Positions 46,405 through 55,121 of a DNA stretch of 62,004 bases are shown here, piece by piece (within the stretch, counting starts at the first letter, position 1; every line of letters begins with the position of its first letter). The notes beneath the pieces are model-generated. The model did not search any database. It was not told the origin of the DNA and was given only the letters and a program-made list of their open reading frames with translations. The translations under genes and the position numbers were made by a program. The stretch spans positions 1 to 62,004 of the forward strand of contig NZ_BKAG01000044.1 of the NCBI RefSeq assembly GCF_007992435.1, in the 5' to 3' direction. This DNA is from Prosthecobacter gellanilyticus (GTDB lineage: Bacteria > Verrucomicrobiota > Verrucomicrobiia > Verrucomicrobiales > Verrucomicrobiaceae).

Positions 46405-46485
46405 GAATCGGTCAGAATCGGCTATAAATGGACCGAAATGAACTGAATTGGACTAGAAAATGGCCAAATTTGGACGAAAATGGAC
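46405..46485 (+). promoter_or_regulatory. Eight tandem 10-bp repeats across the fic start
   Basis: The units GAATCGGTCA, GAATCGGCTA, TAAATGGACC, GAAATGAACT, GAATTGGACT, AGAAAATGGCC, AAATTTGGAC and GAAAATGGAC follow without gaps, seven of 10 bp and one of 11. A TATAAA box (46423-46428) lies inside. The array runs from before the fic ATG (46460) into codons 1-9. It looks like a helically phased operator. Confidence 0.7.
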
Positions 46486-47548
46486 GGTGCTCACGCCACT
46501 TCCCGACTCCATCCCCATCTCCCCGGACATGCTTCGGCTTGTCAGTGAGATCGACGAGTTCAAGGGGCACTGGCGGACTTGGCAGTCACTAACACCGGAT
46601 CGTCTGCAAGGGTTACGTCGCGTTGCCACCATCGAGAGCATTGGCTCTTCCACCCGCATCGAGGGCTCGAGGCTCAGTGACCGGGATGTCGAGGCGTTGC
46701 TTGGTCGACTGGAGACGAGGTCTTTCGCAACCCGGGATGAACAAGAGGTCGCGGGATATGCTTTCGTCATGGAGCAGGTCTTTGCGCATTTCGGCGAGAT
46801 CCCGCTCACGGCAAACATGCTCAAACAGCTGCATCGAGACCTGCTTCAACACAGCATCAAAGACGAACGCCATCGCGGTGAATGGAAGACCCTGCCTAAC
46901 CATGTGGCGGCTTTCGATGCCGATGGCCGCGAGCTAGGCATTGTCTTTGAGACTTCGAGCCCTTTCGACACCGCCGCGCATATGGATGCGTTGCTTGACT
47001 GGCATCGCCGTGTCGAGGCGGATACAGGGCTGCATCCATTGCTGCGCATTGGTATCTTCGTGGTGGGTTTCCTTGCCATTCACCCTTTTCAGGACGGCAA
47101 TGGTCGCCTCTCCCGCATCCTCACCACGCTTCTTCTTCTTCGGGCAGGATATAGCCATGTGCCCTACAGTTCGCTGGAGAGCACCATCGAGCAAAACAAG
47201 GAAGGCTACTATCTCGCGCTTCGTCGTACGCAGATCACTTGGCGCGAGAATGCTGCCGACTGGCACGCGTGGCTCCTCTTTTTCCTGCGCAGCATTCGTC
47301 AGCAGATTACACGTCTCCAGAAACGTCTTGATGCCAACCGTCCGCAGCTCTCGCCGCTTGCGCGCCAGCTAGCCGCGCTCTTTGAAACCCGCGAGACCCT
47401 AACCAACGCCGAAGCTGTGAAGCTCACCGGCTCCAACCGGTCCACCATCAAAGCAAAGTTTGTTGAGCTGGTCGAGGCCGGGCTGGTCGAGGCACACGGT
47501 AAAGGGCGTGGAGCCTACTATGCGAAGAGGCTTCAGCCATCGAGCTGA
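46460..47548 (+). CDS. fic: Fic-family protein with N-terminal inhibitory motif
   Basis: A 362-aa Fic protein; the family transfers AMP (or other groups) to target proteins. The active motif HPFQDGNGRLSR spans residues 208-219 (H208). The inhibitory helix motif S/TxxxEG is present within the same chain: S64-T65-R66-I67-E68-G69, so activity is probably self-restrained and no separate antitoxin is needed. The C-terminal 60 residues (NAEAVKLTGSNRSTIKAKFVELVEAGLVEAHG) form a winged helix, a common companion domain that may bind DNA. A decamer array overlaps its start. It lies between carbohydrate-related genes on the opposite strand. Confidence 0.93.
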   Translation: MAKFGRKWTVLTPLPDSIPISPDMLRLVSEIDEFKGHWRTWQSLTPDRLQGLRRVATIESIGSSTRIEGSRLSDRDVEALLGRLETRSFATRDEQEVAGYAFVMEQVFAHFGEIPLTANMLKQLHRDLLQHSIKDERHRGEWKTLPNHVAAFDADGRELGIVFETSSPFDTAAHMDALLDWHRRVEADTGLHPLLRIGIFVVGFLAIHPFQDGNGRLSRILTTLLLLRAGYSHVPYSSLESTIEQNKEGYYLALRRTQITWRENAADWHAWLLFFLRSIRQQITRLQKRLDANRPQLSPLARQLAALFETRETLTNAEAVKLTGSNRSTIKAKFVELVEAGLVEAHGKGRGAYYAKRLQPSS

Positions 47549-47571
47549 GGCCCAGAAGGAGTCCTGCCGAG

Positions 47572-50196
47572 CTATGGTGCCTTCGTTTGCTCCAGCTTCA
47601 GATTGTCCACGAAGAAGGCGGTCTTGGTGGTGCCGAGGGCGCTGAAGAGGAGGTAGTGGGCAGAGGTCCAGGTGGGTTGGCAGGGGAGGGCTCTATGCTC
47701 ACTGTTCGTGCCGTCCTGGCGGGTGAGGGTGAGGTCGTAGGTGCTGGCGCCGGTGGTGGCGGTGATCTCGATGCGGAACCATTCGTTAGGCGGAATGTCG
47801 GCGAGGGGGATGCTTTTGCCGTTGTTGGCGACAAGCTTGCCTTTCTGCCAGCGGATGTAGGGGCCAGCGGCGAACTGGCCCTCTTTGTTGCGCATCTCGA
47901 AGAACCAGTCGGCGCCTTCCTGGGCGGTGATATCGAAAGCGACGTGGAAGGTGCCGGACTCTTCCCACTTGGGGTAGATATCGAGCACGGGATCATAACT
48001 ATGTGTTAGGCCTGGAGCGTCCTGAATCTTGAGGCTGCGCTTGGAGGTGCCGCCGATGGGGGAGCCGAGTTCATCGGTGACGCCGATACTTTCGCCTTTG
48101 TTCTCGTTGGAGTACTTGGCACCACGGATGGCGAGGGTGCCGAGAGAGGCGCGCTCGAAGCTTTGATCGATCTTGTAAGGTGGGGCGGGCCAGGGTTTGG
48201 CATCGGCTTCCCAGGCGGGGTAGTCGTGGCCTTTCGCAGCGAGGTCATGCCACTTCGTGTCTTCCTTGCGCACACCGGCGAGGGTGAGGTCCCAGGGCTT
48301 GAAGCCGATCTTTTCAGCAGGTGAGCCAGGCTTGAGGCGGAAGTCGCGCTTGGCGATGTCGACAAACAAAGGGTCGGCGAACTGGCTGCCTTGGTCACGG
48401 CCCATCTTGAGCCACTCAATCCAGGTGAAATGAGTTTTGGTTAGGTGAGCGGGGGTCTTGCCATCGGTGGGCCAGTAGAGGTTCTTGCGGAAGACGAGGC
48501 TGTCTTTCGGGTCGCCGCGCTCGGTCTTGTCAAAGAACTTCCAGTTCCATTCACCACCGTCCAGGAGAGGCGCGGAGGGATCCCAGACGACGATGTTGTT
48601 CATGTAGCGGAAGCGCAGGCGGGCCTCGTTGCGGCTGGCCTGGATCTGGGCGCTGTGGCCGAAGGCAAAGATGTTGTTACGCACGGTGTTGAAGTAGCCG
48701 TAGTGCTGGTGAAAGCCGGCGTTCCAGGTGTCATGCACGAGGTTGTTCTCCATGATGGTGTCACTGGCGCCTTCATCATTGTAGAGACCCCAGCCGCCGT
48801 AGCGATGGCTGGCGATGTGATGGACGTGATTCCCGCGAATGATGGTGCCGGGCGAGGTGCCGAGACCGTAGAAGCCGCCCATGTCACTGAGGTAGGCCCA
48901 GCCGAGATGATGGATGTGATTGTTCACCACCAGGGTCTCGCGTGAGGCGGTATCGCCATAACCCCAGTTCCATCCGGCGCTGATGCCGCTGTAGTAGAGA
49001 TCGCCAATGTCACACTGCATGACCGTGCACTTCTGGGTGTGGGTGAAGACGATGCCGCAGGCGCTGGGATGCAGGCGACCGCCGTGCTGGATGATGCAGT
49101 CATCAATGACGATGTGATGGTTCACACGCTCATCGGTTGGGCGTGTGGTCTCGCCGACATACACGCCACCGCCGCCGAGGTCATGGAGATGGCAATGCTT
49201 CACGGTAGAGTCAGCGCAGCCGTTCTTGAACCAGAGGGCGTGCAGGCCGGTGTGGGCGATCTCGCAGTTGATGAAGTCGATGGCGCGGCTGTCCTCGATC
49301 TCGATGCAGCCATCAGTGGTGGTGGCGGCCTGGCCATCGTGCAAACCTTCGGCGGGATAGAGATGATTGCTGTGACGGAAGGAGATGCCTTCAAAGCTCA
49401 CCTCGCTGGCGCCTTTCATGATGATGAACTTGTCCACCACGGGAGCGATGACCTCGGCCTGGGTCATGTCTTCACCGGGCAGCGGATGGTAGAAGAGCTC
49501 GCCCTTGGCTTTGTCGAGAAACCACTCGCCGGGGGCATCCAGAGCGGCGCGGAAATTTTCCATCCAGAAGCGTTGGTCGGGCTCGAACTCGACGAAGGGA
49601 TAGCGTGAGCGGCCTTTGATCTGCACGGCAAGGGCATCATCATTCAGCGCCTTGATGCGGCACTGGCCCACGGCCCAGGCATGAGTGACGGTGATGAGCA
49701 CGTCATCACGCTCGGCCTGCGGGATGGCCTTCAGCACATCATACTGCTGCTCAGGGATGCTGAAGGCATGGAAGTTCATGTTCTGCTTCAGGTCCGGAAA
49801 CACATTCGCTCCGACAGCTTCGGTGATGTGGTAGTAACCTTTGTTCGGCGATCTTGCGAGCGTGGCACGGCGGCCATTGATCCAGAGCTGCTCGAACTTC
49901 CAGGCTTTGTCGGGCAGCGTGGCTTTCCACAATCCGCCCTCGGCTTTCTGCCAGCCGGTGACGGGCTTGCCAGCGGTGAAGATGGCGTTTTTGGCGATCC
50001 AGGAGACGTTGGAGTCGTCTTTGCCGAGAGTGATGGTTTCGGTGATTGGATGTACTCCGTCCTCGACGAGGATGCGCACGGGCTTCGGGGCCTTGCGAGC
50101 TTGCTCGAGTACGGCGAGGAGGTTGCCGGGCTTGAGGGGGAGGTCTGTGGCGAACGCGGAGGTGGTTAGGGTGAGCAGGAGAAGGGTGCGGAGCAT
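47572..50196 (-). CDS. Secreted right-handed parallel beta-helix protein
   Basis: An 874-aa exported protein (signal MLRTLLLLTLTTSAFA). Residues about 270-560 show many beta-helix turns (SEVSFEGISFRHSNHLY, DFINCEIAHTGLHALWFKNG, STVKHCHLHDLGGGGVYVGE, TLVVNNHIHHLGWAY, DTIMENNLVHDTWNAGFHQH), as in pectate-lyase-like and GH141-type enzymes. An N-terminal Asp/Trp-rich domain and a C-terminal beta-sandwich (about 680-874) flank it. Polysaccharide binding or cleavage is likely, but no catalytic residue can be assigned. Start ATG 50196 gives the best signal peptide; ATG 50211 is an alternative. Confidence 0.82.
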   Translation of the reverse strand: MLRTLLLLTLTTSAFATDLPLKPGNLLAVLEQARKAPKPVRILVEDGVHPITETITLGKDDSNVSWIAKNAIFTAGKPVTGWQKAEGGLWKATLPDKAWKFEQLWINGRRATLARSPNKGYYHITEAVGANVFPDLKQNMNFHAFSIPEQQYDVLKAIPQAERDDVLITVTHAWAVGQCRIKALNDDALAVQIKGRSRYPFVEFEPDQRFWMENFRAALDAPGEWFLDKAKGELFYHPLPGEDMTQAEVIAPVVDKFIIMKGASEVSFEGISFRHSNHLYPAEGLHDGQAATTTDGCIEIEDSRAIDFINCEIAHTGLHALWFKNGCADSTVKHCHLHDLGGGGVYVGETTRPTDERVNHHIVIDDCIIQHGGRLHPSACGIVFTHTQKCTVMQCDIGDLYYSGISAGWNWGYGDTASRETLVVNNHIHHLGWAYLSDMGGFYGLGTSPGTIIRGNHVHHIASHRYGGWGLYNDEGASDTIMENNLVHDTWNAGFHQHYGYFNTVRNNIFAFGHSAQIQASRNEARLRFRYMNNIVVWDPSAPLLDGGEWNWKFFDKTERGDPKDSLVFRKNLYWPTDGKTPAHLTKTHFTWIEWLKMGRDQGSQFADPLFVDIAKRDFRLKPGSPAEKIGFKPWDLTLAGVRKEDTKWHDLAAKGHDYPAWEADAKPWPAPPYKIDQSFERASLGTLAIRGAKYSNENKGESIGVTDELGSPIGGTSKRSLKIQDAPGLTHSYDPVLDIYPKWEESGTFHVAFDITAQEGADWFFEMRNKEGQFAAGPYIRWQKGKLVANNGKSIPLADIPPNEWFRIEITATTGASTYDLTLTRQDGTNSEHRALPCQPTWTSAHYLLFSALGTTKTAFFVDNLKLEQTKAP

Positions 50197-50424
50197 GGGA
50201 GGGCTAACCATTGATGATTTACGATTTATGATTGATGATTTGAGCCGGAGGGATGATGCTGAGCCTGAGTAAGGTTGGAGCGTCTTATGAAGTTTGTGGA
50301 TCAGTCGCTTTGGCGAGAGCGCCGGAGGGCCGGCGCAGTCCAGGACGCTTCGCGAGTGCGGGGCTCTGGTGGCGGTTGTGTATCGATTGGACTTCGTTCC
50401 GCACAGGGGACTGTGCGGACCACT
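50197..50424. repeat. Gap with GATTTATGATT repeats and a hairpin
   Basis: TGATGATTTACGATTTATGA near 50212 repeats TGATGATT and GATTTA; GATTTATGATT also occurs at 5299-5309. TCCGCACA (50398-50405) pairs with TGTGCGGA (50412-50419), directly past the stop of the minus-strand acetyltransferase gene. No gene is seen. Confidence 0.45.
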
Positions 50425-50910
50425 TTAAATCTCGGCCATGCGTTGCAGGGCATCACCGGTGACGCGCATGATGCGCCAGTCGGACTTCATCTCGGCGCCG
50501 AGGCGGTGGTAGAAGTCGATGGCGGGCTGGTTCCAGTCGAGCACGGTCCATTCATATCTCCCGCAGCCGCGCTCATGGGCCACTTTGGCGACGGCCGTGA
50601 TGAGGGCTTTGCCAAGGCCGCAGCCGCGTGCGGCGGGCTGCACGTAGAGGTCCTCGAGATAGAGGCCGGGCCGGGCGAGGAAGGTGGAGTAGTTGTGGAA
50701 GAAGATGGCCATGCCTGCAGGCACGTCATCGACACTGCCGATCAAGGCCTCGGCGTATTTGCTGGAGCCAAAGAGGGTGTGACGAAGACTGTCCTCGGTG
50801 GCGACGACTTCGTCCGTGAGCTTTTCGTAGTCGGCGAGATCGCGGATGAGCTGGAGGAGCACGGGCACATCGGCTTCCGTGGCGGGACGCGTGGAGATGA
50901 CGGGTTTCAC
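50425..50910 (-). CDS. GNAT acetyltransferase (spermidine/diamine acetyltransferase-like)
   Basis: A 161-aa acetyltransferase. TRPATEADVPVLLQLIRDLADYEKL and LYLEDLYVQPAARGCGLGKALI match SSAT-like GNATs, which acetylate polyamines or other amines; NQPAIDFYHRLGAEMK is the usual end of the core. I place the start at GTG 50910, right at the conserved domain. The frame is open to 51030, but that extension overlaps the next gene and is unlike the family. Confidence 0.8.
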   Translation of the reverse strand: MKPVISTRPATEADVPVLLQLIRDLADYEKLTDEVVATEDSLRHTLFGSSKYAEALIGSVDDVPAGMAIFFHNYSTFLARPGLYLEDLYVQPAARGCGLGKALITAVAKVAHERGCGRYEWTVLDWNQPAIDFYHRLGAEMKSDWRIMRVTGDALQRMAEI

Positions 50911-50975
50911 CGGGCAGTGATGACACGGTCCGGGAAATGATGCCACGAGCAATTCAGCGCGATGAGCCCAGGCGG

Positions 50976-51197
50976 CTATTTGGCGACGACCTTGTAGGCG
51001 CTGGGGTTCTTCTTGTAGGCCTCCATGCACTCCACGGAGCAGAAGATGATGGTGCCTTCATCGCCGAAGGTGCGGTAGATGAGGCGGCCTTTTTTGCCGT
51101 CGACGGGGCAGGCTTCGTTGATGGGCGGGCCACCTTTGGCGAAGACGGCGGTGATGCTGACCAAAGCGAGCAGCAGGCTGGGGATAAGGGCTTTCAT
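50976..51197 (-). CDS. Small exported YHS/TRASH-like metal-binding protein
   Basis: A 73-aa protein with a signal peptide (MKALIPSLLLALVSITAVFA) and a short Cys-containing domain: CPVDGKK, then FCSVECMEAYKKNPSAY. The spacing resembles YHS/TRASH domains, which bind Cu or other soft metals. The role outside the cytoplasm is unknown. It lies between ssb and the acetyltransferase gene on the same strand. Confidence 0.75.
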   Translation of the reverse strand: MKALIPSLLLALVSITAVFAKGGPPINEACPVDGKKGRLIYRTFGDEGTIIFCSVECMEAYKKNPSAYKVVAK

Positions 51198-51232
51198 GGT
51201 GGTGTGCGGGGCTGGCACAGGCTGAAACGCAA

Positions 51233-51258
51233 CAGCCCCCTAGTTTCCTAGAGGGCTG
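51233..51258 (-). terminator. Hairpin between ssb and the YHS-like gene
   Basis: CAGCCC-C-CTAG (51233-51243) pairs with CTAG-A-GGGCTG (51248-51258) around TTTC, with one mismatch. It is followed on the minus strand by TTGCGTTT. It is a moderate terminator for ssb. Confidence 0.5.
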
Positions 51259-51310
51259 CCAAAAAGGACACACGGATGCGCAAGTCACGCGCACGCCTGC
51301 ACATCAAAAA

Positions 51311-51961
51311 TCAAAATGGGATGTCGTCGCCATCAAGGCCGTCCGTGATGGGGCCCTCACCGAAATCGTCCTGCTGCTGGGCTGGAGCGGGACGCTGAGG
51401 CGGCTGCTGGCGTGCCTGCGGAGGGCCTGGACGCTGGAAATTGCCTCCGCCAGCACCGCCTCCGCCGCCGTAGCCACCACCTCCATTACCGCCACCACCA
51501 CCGCCTGCGGGGCGACGATACTGCTGCTGGGGAGGTGCGGCACTGTAGCCGCCGCCACCACCGCCACCGCCTTCGTCATCACCCTGATAGCCGCCGCCAG
51601 CACCGCCGCCACCGCCAGCCCCACCGGGGCCGCTGAGGAACTGCATGTTTTCACAGACGATGCGGATCTTGCTGCGCTTCTGGCCGGTGGCCTTGTCTTC
51701 CCAGGTGTCCATCTGCAGACGGCCTTCGATGAAGACAGAGCGGCCCTTGGCGAGGTATTGCCCGGCCAGCTCGGCCTGCTTGTTCCAGAGCACGATGTCG
51801 AGATAAGTCACCTCTTCCACGCGCTCACCGCTGTTCTCATTCAGGTAACGACGGTTCACTGCGATGGCCATGTCACACACGGCGCTGCCTTTGGGCGTGT
51901 AACGCACCTCCGGGTCGCGGGTGAGGTTGCCGATGAGCATGACTTTATTGAGAGAGGCCAT
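51311..51961 (-). CDS. ssb: Single-stranded DNA-binding protein
   Basis: A 216-aa protein that coats single-stranded DNA in replication and repair. The OB-fold is residues 1-110 (NKVMLIGNLTRDPEVRYTPK, then TYLDIVLWNKQAELAGQYL, then GRLQMDTWEDKATGQKRSK). A long linker of about 90 residues, made of Gly runs with Pro/Gln, leads to the acidic tail ending DGDDIPF, the docking site for partner proteins. The linker is longer and more Gly-rich than in E. coli SSB. The start follows GACACCTCT. It is transcribed alone or with the YHS-like gene. Confidence 0.96.
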   Translation of the reverse strand: MASLNKVMLIGNLTRDPEVRYTPKGSAVCDMAIAVNRRYLNENSGERVEEVTYLDIVLWNKQAELAGQYLAKGRSVFIEGRLQMDTWEDKATGQKRSKIRIVCENMQFLSGPGGAGGGGGAGGGYQGDDEGGGGGGGGYSAAPPQQQYRRPAGGGGGGNGGGGYGGGGGAGGGNFQRPGPPQARQQPPQRPAPAQQQDDFGEGPITDGLDGDDIPF

Positions 51962-52033
51962 AGAGGTGTCACCTTAGCCATTTTGAGGCTCAGGGGGCAA
52001 CTTTTTTGTCGCAGACCTGCGAAGGATTCCGGG

Positions 52034-52498
52034 TCAAGGGCCGACCTCAAAAATCCCCTCAATTTCCACGGCGATGTTCCCGGGCAGGGAGCCCATGCCC
52101 ACGGCGCTGCGTGCGCCGATGCCATTTTCCTCGCCCCAGATCTGGGCAAAGAGCTCGCTGCAGCCGTTGATGACCTTCGGGTGGTCGGCAAACTCCGGTG
52201 TGCTGTTCACCATGCCGAGCAGCTTGATCACCCGCTTCACGCGGTCCAGGCTGCCGAGCTCTTTTTTCAGGGTGGCCAGCATGGCCAGACCGGTTTGGCG
52301 CGCGGCTTCATTGCCTTGCGAGAGATCCAGATCCTCGCCCACGCGACCGCGGATCATGCCGCCATCGGAGAGGTAAGGACCATGACCGGAGATGTAGGCC
52401 ACATTGCCCACAACGACGACGGGTTTATAAATGCCGCCCCGGGGAGGAGCAGGTGGAAGATCGAGGCCAAGATCAGTGATTCGGGATTCAGCGGACAT
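52034..52498 (-). CDS. RidA (YjgF/YER057c/UK114) family protein
   Basis: A 154-aa cytoplasmic protein. RidA homologues hydrolyse reactive enamine/imine intermediates from PLP enzymes. The opening IYKPVVVVGNVAYISGHGP and the segment SLDRVKRVIKLLGMVNSTPE and the close GARSAVGMGSLPGNIAVEIE match a longer YjgF subgroup. The arginine in ARSAVGM occupies the position of the catalytic Arg that binds the substrate carboxylate. It is 72 bases upstream of ssb on the same strand. Confidence 0.88.
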   Translation of the reverse strand: MSAESRITDLGLDLPPAPPRGGIYKPVVVVGNVAYISGHGPYLSDGGMIRGRVGEDLDLSQGNEAARQTGLAMLATLKKELGSLDRVKRVIKLLGMVNSTPEFADHPKVINGCSELFAQIWGEENGIGARSAVGMGSLPGNIAVEIEGIFEVGP

Positions 52499-52928
52499 AT
52501 GGCGGATGGATTAACGGCGCGATGCTGGCGATTTCTCCGCCGCCGCTCAACACCAAACATCGGTATCGATGTAACAATTGGGTGATTTTCAGACTTCCTT
52601 GGGAAAACAGACGGGGCCTTGCGAATGTGCTTGAGTCTCACGAGGTTGTTTTGTTCTGTCCTCGCGTCCGCGTCCCGCGATCAAGGGAGGTGAACCTGAG
52701 GCGAATTATGCAGCCACAGCACCGGACACCCAGCCCTCGCCAAGAGAATGCCTTGCGCATGGTCATGCCCAAGGTCTTCCCCGTCTGCTGACGCTTTTCC
52801 AGCTAGCCATTGAGCAAGGTTCGGCGGCGAATGTGCTGCATGCTGTGTTTGTGCGTTCGGACATAACACCTTGGATCAGTGAGCCACTCGTCGGGAAGTC
52901 AGTCTATTTCTCTTGTTGAATCACAGAT
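52499..52928. other. Intergenic region without recognisable features
   Basis: About 430 bases between two minus-strand genes. Open frames of 60-90 codons on both strands show no protein family, and I found no strong hairpin or repeat. A promoter for the RidA gene probably lies in the right-hand part of its upstream sequence, but no box could be fixed. Confidence 0.5.
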
Positions 52929-54704
52929 TCAGACCACACTTTTGCGGGAAGGATTAACCAACTCTGTGATCTTGGCTTTCTCCAGGCGGTCCATCAGGGC
53001 CTGCGCGCCTGCCTTGAGCTTGAAATCCAGTTCAGAGACCGTGAGAGGGATGGCTGCCAGAAAGCGGATGGTGCGGGCAGGCGGCACCAGCAGTTCGTGA
53101 AACTCCACGCTGGTGGTCATCGGCGGGATGAGCATGAAGCCAGCGAGCTTCGTTTCATCCGCCAGTGGTTCAGGAGGATCTCCGTTGGGCACGGTGTGCC
53201 AGTAGCTGAGCCAGGTGGTATACTCATGCGGCAGGCGCGCGAGCATCTTCAACCAGCGGACGGGCCAGTAGTTCCGTTCGTCCTTGAAGGCCTCCTGGCT
53301 GAGCTTCCAGTTAGGCGGGAGGCAGAGCATGATCTCGGCATGCTGATATTCCTCCGCACCTTCCGGCGGATGCATCGGCAGATCGCTCATGCCGCTCGTC
53401 ACCAGAGTGTACCATGGGCGCTCCTGGGTGGGATTGATCACATGGATGTCGATGTGCACCAGATCAGACACCAGTTCGTGCCAGACGAGATCCACCTTGC
53501 CAAAATGCTCCTCCAGATGCTGGTCGACGGCCTGGAGGTTTGATTCGCTCATGTCAGGCGGCACGAAGCCCGGCGCGCGTGCTTGATGGCGATAAAGAGT
53601 GCTTCCACCTTCACTCACGCCATCAACCCTCGACACGGGCTGCGTGGGCAGGAAGCGGGCCTGATGCTCATTGAAAAGCTCATTGTTAGCCGTGGCGACA
53701 AGCTTCAGCGGGCTGTCCTCATGCTCCGGCAATGTGCAGGTGAGGATGCCGTCCTGCAGTTCGTAGGTGCCTTCATAGTCCTGATCGAAACTCGGAGCAT
53801 CCTCCTGCACCTCACCGTTGATCAAAAGGTGGCCTGTCATGCTCAGCCAGCAGCGCTGCTCCACATCCAGCCGCCACTGGGACGTGATCCATTGAGACCC
53901 GATGGTGCCATCCTCTCCGCGGTGCATCACCACCTCGGACTCCCAGGCCCAGGTTCCTGCCAGCGTCTCGGGTGAGACTTCCTTGGACGGCAGAGGTGGA
54001 GGCGTTGTCTTGCGGACTTCCTCCCACTCCTTCGTGGCTTCAATGCGCTTCTCGGAGATGCGCCTCTGCATGTCTCGTGTCCCGACGACAGTTGTCCATG
54101 GCACGCGCAGATCATCCGGCCAGAACTTGTCGGGAATGATGAGCACATCATGGACCTTTTTCACAAGCACGAGCAAGGGCAGGAGACGGCCGCCGAGTGC
54201 CTTTTCCGGCAGATGCCCCCGATGTGCCCAGAACGTGCTTGTGAAACAGTGAAGTCCCTGGCTGAAGGAAGCTGGGACGGCCATGCCAAAAGCGCGGTCG
54301 TGTTCATTCCGCAGATGTTCCACGATCTCCTGCTCCTCCGGTGGAAACTCCTCCGCCGCTATCTCGGAGAACTTCGCTTCGGCCAAGGCCTGGGCGATTT
54401 TGGGAAGCTTTTCCAAGGCCTCGTCATCAGGAGCATCGAGAGTGTATACAACCTCGCCCGGCAGATCGTCTTCGCCAGGCTGCCGGAGCGCCCGGTTGGC
54501 TACGATGACATGTCCCCAGACGATCTTGCCCTCGCGCCAGATCTCCTTCTGACGCAGGAGGGTGTCTACCAAAGGCTCCTGATCTGGTGTGACGCCTCTG
54601 AGATTCGCCGGGATGGGAAACACTTTGTCACTCCAGTTGAAGAACCAGATGCGCCGAGGTTGCGGGCCGAGTTGCTTGCGGATGAAGTCGAGGGAAGGGG
54701 CCAT
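52929..54704 (-). CDS. Three-part protein with C-terminal SUFU (suppressor of fused) domain
   Basis: A 591-aa soluble protein. Residues about 1-200 are an uncharacterised domain (FIRKQLGPQPRRIWFFNW; VKKVHDVLIIPDKFW). Residues about 245-335 look like a lipocalin-type beta-barrel (LAGTWAWESEVVMHRGEDG, then YEGTYELQDGILTCTL). From about 395 on there is a SUFU domain (LVWHELVSDLVHIDIHVI, VTSGMSDLPMHPPEGAEEYQ, HAEIMLCLPPNWKL, WLSYWHTVPNGDPPEP). Bacterial SUFU proteins are often immunity proteins of polymorphic toxin systems (known from comparative genomics), but no toxin gene is adjacent here. No signal peptide. Confidence 0.75.
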   Translation of the reverse strand: MAPSLDFIRKQLGPQPRRIWFFNWSDKVFPIPANLRGVTPDQEPLVDTLLRQKEIWREGKIVWGHVIVANRALRQPGEDDLPGEVVYTLDAPDDEALEKLPKIAQALAEAKFSEIAAEEFPPEEQEIVEHLRNEHDRAFGMAVPASFSQGLHCFTSTFWAHRGHLPEKALGGRLLPLLVLVKKVHDVLIIPDKFWPDDLRVPWTTVVGTRDMQRRISEKRIEATKEWEEVRKTTPPPLPSKEVSPETLAGTWAWESEVVMHRGEDGTIGSQWITSQWRLDVEQRCWLSMTGHLLINGEVQEDAPSFDQDYEGTYELQDGILTCTLPEHEDSPLKLVATANNELFNEHQARFLPTQPVSRVDGVSEGGSTLYRHQARAPGFVPPDMSESNLQAVDQHLEEHFGKVDLVWHELVSDLVHIDIHVINPTQERPWYTLVTSGMSDLPMHPPEGAEEYQHAEIMLCLPPNWKLSQEAFKDERNYWPVRWLKMLARLPHEYTTWLSYWHTVPNGDPPEPLADETKLAGFMLIPPMTTSVEFHELLVPPARTIRFLAAIPLTVSELDFKLKAGAQALMDRLEKAKITELVNPSRKSVV

Positions 54705-55121
54705 GCTGGAGCGGCCGGATGCTAGAGACTCATCGAGCTAAATGAAAGACTTTTTGGAACTGCTCAGTGGACAAGTTGCAGGCGTGCCCGCACGCATGAG
54801 CATTGCAGTCCTTGTGACTAGCGGAGCGCGGCGCTTCAGTCCGTCTTGGTCTGCGAAGCTTTAGCGAAGAAGACAGCGATCCCGAACGCAGACGCAGGGT
54901 GAGGACGCTGCTTGCGTGAACTGCGAACACAGAAGCCTTCGGTTTGAAAAGGCTCTGCTAGATAGGCTGGTGTTGGCGGATGGACACACTGCTGCGGGCT
55001 GAAGTGCCGCGCTCCTTCGGTGCTGTGACCTTCGGCATCGTTCGGTGTCGCACCATCGCGCAAAGAAGGCGGAACTCTTGCGAGTTCCGCCTTCTCAGAT
55101 GAGTTTTGATCAACTACTTAG
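54705..55121. repeat. Gap with a 17-bp inverted repeat pair
   Basis: This 417-base gap has no believable gene. GGAGCGCGGCGCTTCAG (54823-54839) and CTGAAGTGCCGCGCTCC (54999-55015) pair at 16 of 17 positions across a 159-base spacer, bounding a compound element. A terminator for the downstream minus-strand gene (55066-55093) follows. Confidence 0.55.
55066..55093 (-). terminator. Terminator of the phosphohexomutase gene
   Basis: AAGGCGGAACT (55066-55076) pairs perfectly with AGTTCCGCCTT (55083-55093). On the minus strand it is followed by CTTTGCG, a weak T-tract, 29 bases after the stop codon. Confidence 0.7.

Noticed and set aside
52522..52791. 89-codon ORF in the gap before the SUFU gene
   Set aside because: Composition is not protein-like, no family is recognisable, and nothing supports expression.
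54836..55063. 75-codon minus-strand ORF
   Set aside because: It lies across the compound inverted repeat and probably reflects the element's composition, not a gene.
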